Shown here: one piece after another, positions 1-6,188 of the stretch
Layout of the letters: the number at the start of each line of letters is the position of its first letter
How positions within the stretch are numbered: position 1 is the stretch's first letter
Source of the DNA: JANNMJ01 sp031397815
GTDB taxonomy: Bacteria; Bacteroidota; Bacteroidia; Cytophagales; Hymenobacteraceae
Reading direction: 5' to 3'
NCBI GenBank assembly: GCA_031397815.1
Contig: JANNMJ010000043.1
Location: forward strand, 1-36,590
DNA: 36,590 nucleotides
Translations under genes and position numbers: made by a program
The notes under the pieces: generated by a model
What the model saw: only the letters and a program-made list of their open reading frames with translations
Database searches by the model: none
What the model was told of the DNA's origin: nothing

Positions 1-63
1 GGGGAACCCCAACGGGGTTCTTCTCCAAAGCCCGGGGTTGATTTCGCAGAAATCTACCCCGGG
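1..63. repeat. Left-end copy of a palindromic intergenic element
   Basis: The first 44 bases are identical to 36421-36464. Positions 31-44 (CCCGGGGTTGATTT) pair almost perfectly with 50-63 (AAATCTACCCCGGG), leaving a short loop. A smaller hairpin, AACCCC-AAC-GGGGTT, lies at 5-19. In the right-end copy both stem arms are the same but the loop differs, as expected of a REP-like folded element. The element continues into a further GC palindrome at about 58-74. The window starts inside it, so its left part is not visible. Confidence 0.8.
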
Positions 64-106
64 CGCCGCGCCCGGTAGCGCCGTTGCCGCACCTGCGAAC
101 ATCCGC

Positions 107-232
107 GCCAATCCCGGAAGCTAATCCACCGTCCCCGGCACCACCCCCGCCAAGACCGGAAGCTCCTTCGCCGACCCCGGAAGATCATTTGCCGACCCCG
201 GAACATCTTTTTCCAAGACCGGAATATCTTTT
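107..232. repeat. Degenerate 21-bp tandem repeat, six units
   Basis: Six consecutive 21-base units (107-127, 128-148, 149-169, 170-190, 191-211, 212-232) share a core resembling CCnnnncCGGAAnnTC, with a partial seventh after 232. The second unit is the most diverged. The period is a multiple of three, so the plus strand stays open and would encode a Pro-rich heptad (PxPExxx). No start, promoter or family supports a gene there. The array sits between the end repeat and the hairpin beyond the hydratase gene. Confidence 0.7.
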
Positions 233-257
233 TCCAAGAAAATCACCCCTTCCCGCC

Positions 258-297
258 AACGCAAACGCTCTTCCGGTTCCGGAAGAGCGTTTGCGTT
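258..297. terminator. Perfect 19-bp hairpin, likely terminator
   Basis: Positions 258-276 and 279-297 are perfect reverse complements with a two-base centre, giving a very stable stem. It lies 36 bases beyond the stop codon of the minus-strand enoyl-CoA hydratase gene. The T-run (TTTT) follows on the plus strand and there is none on the minus strand, so it could also stop transcription entering from the left. A bidirectional terminator or a repeat-type palindrome are both possible. Confidence 0.6.
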
Positions 298-333
298 TTG
301 CGAACATCCCCACATCCCCTCACATCCCCCCAA

Positions 334-1119
334 CTACTTCCCCGTAAACGCCGCCGGTCGCTTCTCCAGAAACGCCTTCGGGCCTTCCTTGAAATCCTCC
401 GACTCGCAGCAGCGGGCGAAGTTTTCGGCTTCCACCAGATACCCATCACGGCGCTCGTCGAAGAGGGCGTTGACCGAGTCGATGACGTAGCGGACGGCGA
501 GGGGCGCTTTGGTGAGAATCTTCGTCAGGATGCTCTTGCTGAAGTCGATGAGCTGGTCGGCGGGTACTACGTGGTTGACGAGGCCGTAGCGGAGCGCGTC
601 GGCGGCGGGCACCATATCGGCGGTCAGCATCAGCTCCATCGCGCGGCCTTTGCCCACGAGCTGCGTCAGGCGCTGCGTGCCGCCATAGCCGGGGATGATG
701 CCAAGGTTCACTTCCGGCTGCCCGAACCGGGCGCCTTCAGCGGCAACGCGCATATGGCAGGCCATCGCCAGCTCGCAACCGCCGCCGAGCGCGAAGCCGT
801 TCACGGCCGCCAACGTCGGTTTCGGACAGGTTTCGAACAGCGAGAAAACGTGCTGGCCGCGCGTCGCGAACGTCTGCCCGGTGGAAGAATCGAGCTGCGA
901 GAACTCGGCGATATCGGCGCCCGCCACGAAGGCTTTCGGACCGGCGCCGGTCAGCAGTAGCGCCCGGACGGCGGGGTTCGCCACGGCCTCACCCACGGCG
1001 CGGGCCAGCTCCTCGACGGTCACTTTGTTGAGCGCGTTCATGGCCTGCGGCCGGTTGAGCGTGATGGTGAGGATACCGGCGTCGTCGAGGTCGAGGACCA
1101 GGTTGGAATAAGTCGTCAT
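334..1119 (-). CDS. Enoyl-CoA hydratase/isomerase family protein (crotonase fold)
   Basis: This 261-residue protein has the normal length for a crotonase-superfamily hydratase. Members add water to trans-2-enoyl-CoA in beta-oxidation or butyrate-type pathways, in the cytoplasm. The CoA-binding and oxyanion-hole segments are visible at AFVAGADI (63-70) and around GGGCE (112-116). The two glutamates of true hydratases are present at Glu116 and Glu136 (in GQPEVNLGIIPG), so it is likely an active hydratase rather than an isomerase-only member. The C-terminal helices run to residue 261. The ATG at 1119 starts directly at the family's usual N-terminus. A TATCTTTG box at 1216-1209 probably drives it, and a strong hairpin follows at 258-297. 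It appears to be a single-gene unit. The exact acyl-chain substrate cannot be told from sequence. Confidence 0.93.
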   Translation of the reverse strand: MTTYSNLVLDLDDAGILTITLNRPQAMNALNKVTVEELARAVGEAVANPAVRALLLTGAGPKAFVAGADIAEFSQLDSSTGQTFATRGQHVFSLFETCPKPTLAAVNGFALGGGCELAMACHMRVAAEGARFGQPEVNLGIIPGYGGTQRLTQLVGKGRAMELMLTADMVPAADALRYGLVNHVVPADQLIDFSKSILTKILTKAPLAVRYVIDSVNALFDERRDGYLVEAENFARCCESEDFKEGPKAFLEKRPAAFTGK

Positions 1120-1208
1120 CGGGGGGAGAAAGTGGGGGAGAAATTGAATTTGGACGAAGCCGAAAGGGGCTTGATAAGCGCCGTGAGCCGTCCGCTGGCG
1201 GTCGGTCG

Positions 1209-1216
1209 CAAAGATA
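1209..1216 (-). promoter_or_regulatory. -7 box (TATCTTTG) for the enoyl-CoA hydratase gene
   Basis: The minus strand reads TATCTTTG, an exact match to the Bacteroidetes -7 consensus TAnnTTTG, about 90 bases upstream of the hydratase ATG. No clear TTG/TTTG -33 element stands at the usual distance. It faces away from a second copy at 1273-1280; together they form a 10-bp inverted repeat. Confidence 0.6.
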
Positions 1217-1272
1217 CCCGTGGGTTACGCGCAGGCCCGTAGCGCATCAAGCGCACGTTCGTGGCAAAAAGG

Positions 1273-1280
1273 TATCTTTG
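1273..1280 (+). promoter_or_regulatory. -7 box (TATCTTTG) for the small secreted protein gene
   Basis: This exact TAnnTTTG match lies 80 bases upstream of the ATG at 1361. It also argues that the gene starts at 1361 and not at an in-frame ATG at 1220, which lies upstream of the box. No convincing -33 element is seen. Confidence 0.6.
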
Positions 1281-1360
1281 TCAACGAGGCTTCGGGCCTC
1301 GGAACCCGGCGTTACTTCTTCCCGTTTGCCCGCGCAACCCCTCTTTTTACCTTCACTCGG

Positions 1361-1822
1361 ATGATTCGCGCCCACCTGTTCCTGCCTGCCGCCGCGCTCA
1401 CGCTGGCGCTACTCGCTTCCGCCGCGCCCGAGGCGTGCGCCCAATCGTCGTCGGCGCGCCGCGATGAGAAGGAGCGCGCCAAGAAGATGCAGGAGCTGGA
1501 CGCTCAAATCGAGAAGCGCCGCGCCGAAGCCCCCATCCCCGATGAAGGCACGACGGATATGAACGGCGTCGATCTGCACAAAAAGCGGCAGCTCGAAATC
1601 ATCGAAGCCCGTCTGAACGGCGGCACGTCGCTGGCCGGGAAGCCCAACACGAAGGATAATCAGTACGAATCCGATTCGCGCGGCTTCACCGTCCGCAAGT
1701 TCAAGCCCGGCAAAACCGCCCGGCGCGAGGAGCGCGGCTATTCCCCGCCCGCCGTCGGCATCGACCCGCCGGGCGAGCCGCTCGTGAAATCGCAGCGGAA
1801 GTTCTTCCTGCGGCAGCACTAG
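1361..1822 (+). CDS. Small secreted protein of unknown function
   Basis: I do not recognise a family. From the ATG at 1361 the protein is 153 residues and begins with a clear Sec signal peptide: MIRAH, then a hydrophobic stretch of Leu/Ala, and a cleavage-type site near residue 28 (EACAQ). The mature part is charged and probably soluble: a Lys/Arg/Glu-rich helical segment at about 32-50 (KERAKKMQELDAQIEKRR), then a Gly/Pro/Lys-rich tail with little predicted structure. It has no lipobox, membrane anchor or type IX sorting domain, so periplasm is the likely place. An in-frame ATG at 1220 would bury the signal peptide and precede the promoter box, so I reject it. The gene stands alone between two minus-strand genes. 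Confidence 0.75.
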   Translation: MIRAHLFLPAAALTLALLASAAPEACAQSSSARRDEKERAKKMQELDAQIEKRRAEAPIPDEGTTDMNGVDLHKKRQLEIIEARLNGGTSLAGKPNTKDNQYESDSRGFTVRKFKPGKTARREERGYSPPAVGIDPPGEPLVKSQRKFFLRQH

Positions 1823-1843
1823 GCGGCAGTAACGCTGACCATC

Positions 1844-1870
1844 GTAGGGGCGGGCCTTGTGCCCGCCCGC
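1844..1870. repeat. GC-rich palindromic repeat (GGGCGGGC family)
   Basis: Positions 1848-1855 (GGGCGGGC) and 1861-1868 (GCCCGCCC) form a perfect 8-bp stem around CTTGT. Related copies, with TAGGGGCG and CCTTGT cores, occur at 32463-32493 and 32529-32559. This one lies between the converging ends of the secreted-protein gene and the methyltransferase gene, so it may also act as a bidirectional terminator. Confidence 0.65.
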
Positions 1871-1893
1871 ACCCGCAGCCGCCCCCAGCGGAC

Positions 1894-2421
1894 CTACTGC
1901 GTCCGCACCACTTCCCACAGCACAATCCCCAGCGCCACGCTTACATTGAGCGAGTGCTTGGTACCGAGCTGCGGAATCTCGACGGCCGCCGCGCATTCGG
2001 CCAGCGCCTCATCGCTGACCCCGAAAACCTCGTGCCCCATCACTAGGGCGAGTTTTTCGGTGGAATCGAAAGTGAATTGATTCAGCGGCACGGCGCCCTC
2101 GGCCAGCTCCACGGCCACCACGCGGTAGCCCTGTGCCCGCAGCTCGCGAAGGAGCGTGGCGGTGTCGGGGGCGTGTTCCCAAGCCACCGTTTCCGTCGCG
2201 CCGAGCGCCGTTTTCAACAGCTCCTTGTGCGGCGGGGTGCCGGTGATGCCGCACAGCCACAGCTTTTCGAGGGCGAAGGCGTCGGCGGTTCGGAAGGCGG
2301 CGCCCACGTTCGCCAGCGACCGCACGTTATCGAGCACCACCGCCACCGGCCGCTTCGGCTGTTGCTGAAAATCCTGAACCGAAGGGCGATTCAGCTCGTC
2401 AAGGGTGAATTTGCGAAGCAT
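1894..2421 (-). CDS. TrmH/SpoU-family RNA 2'-O-methyltransferase
   Basis: This 175-residue cytoplasmic protein carries the three SPOUT-class motifs in order. Motif 1 is NVRSLANVGAAFRTAD (32-47), with the RNA-contacting Asn and Arg. Motif 2 is LVMGHEVFGVSDEAL (126-140). Motif 3 is IPQLGTKHSLNVSVALGI (149-166), which makes the SAM-binding trefoil knot. Family members transfer a methyl group from SAM to a ribose 2'-OH in tRNA or rRNA. It has only the catalytic domain, without the N-terminal substrate-binding domain of the longer rRNA enzymes, so a tRNA target is more likely, but the position methylated cannot be read from sequence. It is divergent from mutS, with 168 bases between the starts. 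Confidence 0.9.
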   Translation of the reverse strand: MLRKFTLDELNRPSVQDFQQQPKRPVAVVLDNVRSLANVGAAFRTADAFALEKLWLCGITGTPPHKELLKTALGATETVAWEHAPDTATLLRELRAQGYRVVAVELAEGAVPLNQFTFDSTEKLALVMGHEVFGVSDEALAECAAAVEIPQLGTKHSLNVSVALGIVLWEVVRTQ

Positions 2422-2589
2422 AGGCAGCGGCGATAGGGGAGAAGACGAGCGAGTTAAACGGGGTAGAAAAGGCGGGAGTCAGACGGAGAAAAACGCGCCT
2501 TTCAGGGGTTATCCACCGGCAAAGGTCGAACTTCGCCCCTCAATCCCGTCCGCTCTTTTCCATTCTCTCCCCCCACTCCCTCCCGACCG

Positions 2590-5241
2590 ATGGCCCACGC
2601 CGATACGCCCCTGATGAAGCAGTATTACCGCATCAAGGCGGAGCATCCGGGGGCGCTGCTGCTGTTTCGGGTGGGCGATTTTTACGAGACGTTTGGGGAA
2701 GACGCCATCAAGGCTTCGCGGATTCTCGATATCACGCTCACCAAGCGCGGCAACGGCTCGGCGGCGGAAACGGCGTTGGCGGGCTTCCCGCACCACTCGC
2801 TCGATAATTACCTGCCACGCTTGGTGCGGGCCGGGGAGCGCGTCGCCATCTGCGACCAGCTCGAAGACCCCAAGTTCGCGAAGGGCATCGTGAAGCGCGG
2901 CGTCACGGAGCTGGTGACGCCGGGCGTGTCGTTCAACGACCAAGTCCTTGAAAAACGGCGTAATAACTACCTCGCAGCGGTTTCCTTCGGAAAAGGCGAC
3001 ATCACCGGCATCTCATTCCTCGATATCACCACCGGCGAATTCCTCGCCGCGCAAGGCGACCGGGGCTACGCCGGGAAGCTCCTGCAAAGCTTTCAGCCCG
3101 CCGAAATCCTCGTCAGCAAGCCGCAGCGCGCCGAGTTCATCCAGCACTACGGCCCCGACCATTGCCTCCACGCGATGGAAGATTGGGCGTTTCAGTCGGA
3201 TTCCGCCTACGAGCGCCTCACGCAGCACTTCCGCACGACGTCGCTCAAGGGCTTTGGCGTCGATAACCTCCGCGATGGTATTGCCGCTGCCGGGGCCATT
3301 CTCCAATACCTCCACGACAATCAGCACCGCGACCTGCACCACATCGGCGGGTTGGCGCGCTTGGAAGAAGATAAATACGTCTGGCTCGACCGCTTCACCA
3401 TCCGCAATTTGGAGCTGACCGAGGCCCAGCACCCGGAAGGCGTTCCGCTGATTCAAATTCTTGACCAGACCCTCACGCCGATGGGCGCCCGGCTGCTGCG
3501 CAAATGGGTGGTGCTGCCGCTGAAAGACGTGGCGCAGATTCGGCGGCGGCAGGATACCGTCGCGGCCCTCGTGCAAGACACGGAAACCCTCGAAGAGCTG
3601 ACCGCCCATCTGCGCCAAATCAACGATTTGGAGCGCTTGATTTCGAAAGTCGCCGTGCGACGCGTCAACCCGCGCGAGCTGCTCGTACTCGCCCGCTCCC
3701 TCGACGCCCTCGTGCCGATTAAGGAGCGGCTGGCGCTTTCGCCAGTACCAGTCCTCCAGAAAACCGCCGACCAGCTGATGCTCTGTGAGCTGATTCGGGA
3801 AGAAATCAAAGCCCGCATCCGCCCCGACGCGCCGCTGCTTACCAATCAAGGCGGCCTTATCAACGAAGGCATCAACCCGCGCCTCGATGAGCTGCGCCAG
3901 CTCGCTTTTTCGGGGAAGGATTACCTGCTCAACGTCCAGCAGCGCGAAGCGCAATCCACAGGCATCACCTCGCTGAAAGTGGCGTACAACAAGGTGTTCG
4001 GCTACTACCTCGAAGTTTCGAACGCCCACAAAGCCAAAGTCCCCGCCGACTGGATTCGGAAGCAAACCCTCGTCAACGCCGAGCGCTACATCACCGAGGA
4101 GCTGAAGGTTTACGAAGAGAAGATTCTGCACGCCGAAGACGAGCTGTTCGCGCTAGAGCAGACCATCTTTCAGGATTTAGTGAGCGCCACCGTCGATTAC
4201 GTCGGCCAAATTCAGCAGACCGCCCGCGCCCTCGGCGTCATCGATTGCCTCGTCTCGTTCGCCCAAGCTGCGCGGCGCTTCAACTACGTCAAGCCCACCG
4301 TCGATGAAGGGCGGGTTTTGTCCATCCGCGCCGGTCGTCACCCCGTCATCGAGCGCCAGCTCCCGACGGGTGAGCAATACGTCCCGAACGACGTCCTCCT
4401 CGACCCCGACGACCAGCAAGTCATCATCATCACCGGGCCGAACATGGCGGGGAAATCGGCCCTGTTGCGCCAAACGGCTCTCATCGCGCTCTTAGCGCAA
4501 ATCGGCTCCTTCGTCCCCGCCGCCGAAGCCACCGTCGGCATCGTCGATAAGATTTTCACCCGCGTCGGCGCGTCCGACAACCTCTCCCGCGGCGAATCGA
4601 CGTTTATGGTCGAGATGACGGAAACCGCTTCCATCCTCAACAACCTCTCCGACCGCAGCCTTGTGCTGATGGACGAAATCGGGCGCGGCACCAGCACCTA
4701 CGACGGCATCAGCATCGCGTGGGCCATCGTGGAGCACCTCCACAACGCCCCGCGCGCCCGCGCCCGCACGCTCTTCGCCACCCACTACCACGAGCTCAAC
4801 CAGCTCGCCGACGACTTACCGCGCGTCCGCAACTTCAACGTCTCCGTGCGCGAGGCGGGCGGCAAGGTGCTCTTCCTGCGGAAGCTCCAAGCGGGCGGCT
4901 CCGAGCATTCGTTCGGCATCCACGTTGCGCGCCTCGCCGGAATGCCGTCAGCGGTTGTAGCACGCGCCGCCGAGATTATGCATCACTTGGAGCAGGAGAA
5001 AGTAGCCACCACGCCGGAACCCGCCCCCGATTCTACCACCCCCGAGAAAGGCATTCCGAAAACCCGCCCCACCAATTATGCCGCCGTTCAGGTCGTCAGC
5101 CCGCCGTTACCCGCTGATCCGGCACTCGCCCGCGTCAGGGCGGCCCTTGAAGCAGTAGAAATTAATGCCCTTACGCCCGTCGCGGCGCTTCTCAAACTCA
5201 ATGAGTTGCAGCTTATGCTGCTCAGCACGGGAGGCGAATAG
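2590..5241 (+). CDS. mutS: DNA mismatch repair protein MutS
   Basis: This 883-residue protein is a full-length MutS, which binds mismatches and small loops as a dimer and starts methyl-independent repair with MutL. The mismatch-contacting Phe-x-Glu is present as FYE (31-33) within GDFYETFGEDA. The ABC-type ATPase has Walker A GPNMAGKS (616-623), the signature-like LSRGESTFMVEM, Walker B with Asp695-Glu696 (LMDEIGRGTST) and the ATHYHEL switch. After the ATPase comes a Pro/Thr-rich linker (about 800-835) and a short helical tail ending in LKLNELQLML, as in other MutS dimer tails. There is no Shine-Dalgarno sequence before the ATG, which is usual for Bacteroidetes. It is a single-gene unit read toward the tRNA genes. 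Confidence 0.98.
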   Translation: MAHADTPLMKQYYRIKAEHPGALLLFRVGDFYETFGEDAIKASRILDITLTKRGNGSAAETALAGFPHHSLDNYLPRLVRAGERVAICDQLEDPKFAKGIVKRGVTELVTPGVSFNDQVLEKRRNNYLAAVSFGKGDITGISFLDITTGEFLAAQGDRGYAGKLLQSFQPAEILVSKPQRAEFIQHYGPDHCLHAMEDWAFQSDSAYERLTQHFRTTSLKGFGVDNLRDGIAAAGAILQYLHDNQHRDLHHIGGLARLEEDKYVWLDRFTIRNLELTEAQHPEGVPLIQILDQTLTPMGARLLRKWVVLPLKDVAQIRRRQDTVAALVQDTETLEELTAHLRQINDLERLISKVAVRRVNPRELLVLARSLDALVPIKERLALSPVPVLQKTADQLMLCELIREEIKARIRPDAPLLTNQGGLINEGINPRLDELRQLAFSGKDYLLNVQQREAQSTGITSLKVAYNKVFGYYLEVSNAHKAKVPADWIRKQTLVNAERYITEELKVYEEKILHAEDELFALEQTIFQDLVSATVDYVGQIQQTARALGVIDCLVSFAQAARRFNYVKPTVDEGRVLSIRAGRHPVIERQLPTGEQYVPNDVLLDPDDQQVIIITGPNMAGKSALLRQTALIALLAQIGSFVPAAEATVGIVDKIFTRVGASDNLSRGESTFMVEMTETASILNNLSDRSLVLMDEIGRGTSTYDGISIAWAIVEHLHNAPRARARTLFATHYHELNQLADDLPRVRNFNVSVREAGGKVLFLRKLQAGGSEHSFGIHVARLAGMPSAVVARAAEIMHHLEQEKVATTPEPAPDSTTPEKGIPKTRPTNYAAVQVVSPPLPADPALARVRAALEAVEINALTPVAALLKLNELQLMLLSTGGE

Positions 5242-5272
5242 GCGAAAAAAAGAAAAAAATTGCGCCTCAAGC

Positions 5273-5304
5273 TTGACACACGTCGCTTGGTACGCCTACC
5301 TTTG
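5273..5304 (+). promoter_or_regulatory. Promoter of tRNA-Gly
   Basis: TTG at 5273-5275 and TACCTTTG at 5297-5304 are separated by 21 bases, which fits the Bacteroidetes TTG-N19-21-TAnnTTTG pattern. The tRNA begins 38 bases after the -7 box. Confidence 0.75.
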
Positions 5305-5341
5305 TGACAACAAAACGGCAAACGGCCGTCGTGTTGTCCTC

Positions 5342-5417
5342 GCGAAAGTAGCTCAGTTGGTAGAGCGCGACCTTGCCAAGGTCGAGGTCGCCGGTTCGAA
5401 CCCGGTCTTTCGCTCCA
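5342..5417 (+). tRNA. tRNA-Gly (anticodon GCC)
   Basis: The cloverleaf is complete. The acceptor stem is GCGAAAG/CTTTCGC (5342-5348 with 5407-5413). The D arm contains AGCTCAGTTGGTAGAGC. The anticodon stem CGACC/GGTCG encloses the GCC anticodon at 5375-5377. The T arm contains GGTTCGAACC. The discriminator base is T at 5414, as expected for glycine tRNAs, and the CCA end (5415-5417) is encoded. A hairpin terminator follows at once. Confidence 0.97.
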
Positions 5418-5421
5418 AGTC

Positions 5422-5455
5422 AAAAAGGCGCTATCGGCAACGGTGGCGCCTTTTT
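5422..5455 (+). terminator. Terminator of tRNA-Gly
   Basis: AAAAAGGCGC (5422-5431) pairs with GCGCCTTTTT (5446-5455), and the second arm runs into a T-tract through 5456. This is a standard intrinsic terminator five bases after the encoded CCA. Confidence 0.85.
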
Positions 5456-5516
5456 TCTTGCGCTTGCTGCTTGGTTTCCACCATGTAGCAGGTAGGTAGG
5501 CGCCAGTACCTTTGCT

Positions 5517-5524
5517 TACTGCCA
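5517..5524 (+). promoter_or_regulatory. -7 box (TACCTTTG) for tRNA-Leu
   Basis: This exact TAnnTTTG match lies 31 bases before tRNA-Leu, after the tRNA-Gly terminator, so the two tRNA genes are transcribed separately. I see no good -33 element. Confidence 0.65.
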
Positions 5525-5555
5525 AGCAACACGCCGCTACCGCCTCAGCAGACAA

Positions 5556-5638
5556 GCCAGAGTGGTGTAATGGTAGCCACGAGGGACTTAAAATCCCTTT
5601 TCCGTAAGGAAGTACGGGTTCGAGTCCCGTCTCTGGTA
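5556..5638 (+). tRNA. tRNA-Leu (anticodon TAA)
   Basis: The acceptor stem GCCAGAG (5556-5562) pairs with CTCTGGT (5631-5637), with a G-U first pair. The anticodon stem AGGGA/TCCCT (5582-5586, 5594-5598) holds the loop CTTAAAA with anticodon TAA at 5589-5591. A long variable arm (about 5599-5615) marks a class II tRNA, and the T arm contains GGGTTCGAGTCCC. The discriminator is A (5638), as in leucine tRNAs. CCA is not encoded, unlike in the neighbouring tRNA-Gly. Confidence 0.96.
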
Positions 5639-5652
5639 CGATTCAATACGCA

Positions 5653-5685
5653 TAAGGCCCGCTCCTGTATCAGGGGCGGGCCTTA
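5653..5685. terminator. 15-bp hairpin after tRNA-Leu
   Basis: Positions 5653-5667 pair with 5671-5685 (TAAGGCCCGC... with ...GCGGGCCTTA) with one G-T pair and a three-base loop. It is suited to end the tRNA-Leu transcript, though it lacks a long T-run (TTTT only at 5690-5693). Its GGGGCGGGCC core also resembles the palindromic repeats at 1844 and 32463. Confidence 0.6.
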
Positions 5686-5774
5686 CGCGTTTTACGGGTG
5701 CTTGCTATGCACGACACGATGCCAAGCAAGGACGCGAAGGCCAGCCTTCAACCCCTAGCCCAGATAACGCAAAA

Positions 5775-5804
5775 CGGGCGGGCCTTCCGAAGAAAGCCCG
5801 CCCG
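5775..5804 (-). terminator. Terminator of the PID-CTERM gene
   Basis: CGGGCGGGC (5775-5783) pairs with GCCCGCCCG (5796-5804). On the minus strand the stem is followed by TTTTGCG. It lies 38 bases beyond the stop codon of the small minus-strand gene. Confidence 0.75.
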
Positions 5805-5841
5805 CTTGCGATTCTAGAATACTGGCAAGCCAGCTCAGAAA

Positions 5842-6030
5842 CTATTTACGGCGCAGGGTGCGCATGCCGAAGGCAGCGCCAGCAGCCACCAACAGGCTCA
5901 GACCGCCATCAAGCGGAACTGCGGCTGGAAGGGGCGGGCCACCTGGGCCAGGTTGAGCAAATGCAGCTTGAGCGCCGCAAACCAACAGAAGGGCAACTGC
6001 TGCGGTCAGGATTTTCTTCGACGAGATCAT
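5842..6030 (-). CDS. PID-CTERM sorting-signal small protein
   Basis: From the ATG at 6030 this is a 62-residue protein made almost only of sorting signals. A Sec signal peptide (MISSKKILTAAVALLLVCG, cleavage near AFAQ at about 25) is followed by a short Gly/Pro stretch. The C-terminus has the form PLDGGLSLLVAAGAAFG-x-RTLRRK: a P-[IVL]-D-G-G motif, one hydrophobic helix and a basic tail. That is the tripartite PID-CTERM signal known in Bacteroidetes, which is thought to be processed by an exosortase-like enzyme. Almost no mature domain remains, so it may be a tiny envelope component. A longer reading from 6117 would start upstream of the transcription start predicted from the promoter at 6088-6118, so I use 6030. 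It has its own promoter and terminator. Confidence 0.85.
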   Translation of the reverse strand: MISSKKILTAAVALLLVCGAQAAFAQPGPGGPPLPAAVPLDGGLSLLVAAGAAFGMRTLRRK

Positions 6031-6087
6031 ACGCGTCAATAAAGTTAGGGGGAGGGGGTAGGAGTCGGTCAGGTGGTAAGCCTGCTG

Positions 6088-6118
6088 CAAAGATAGCACT
6101 GTAACTGAAATCTGCAAA
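6088..6118 (-). promoter_or_regulatory. Consensus Bacteroidetes promoter of the PID-CTERM gene
   Basis: On the minus strand TTTG (6118-6115), exactly 19 bases, then TATCTTTG (6095-6088) match the full -33/-7 consensus. The ATG at 6030 lies 57 bases further on. This is the best promoter match in the window. Confidence 0.85.
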
Positions 6119-6188
6119 CCGACTTGAAAATTCTAAGAGTAAGTCTGTTGCCTGCCGATTAAGACAGGCAACAGACTTGATTCTTAGC

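Noticed and set aside
84..347. Small plus-strand gene encoding a Pro-rich heptad protein
   Set aside because: The frame is open because the repeat period is 21 bases. It runs over the hairpin into the end of the hydratase gene and has no promoter or signal.
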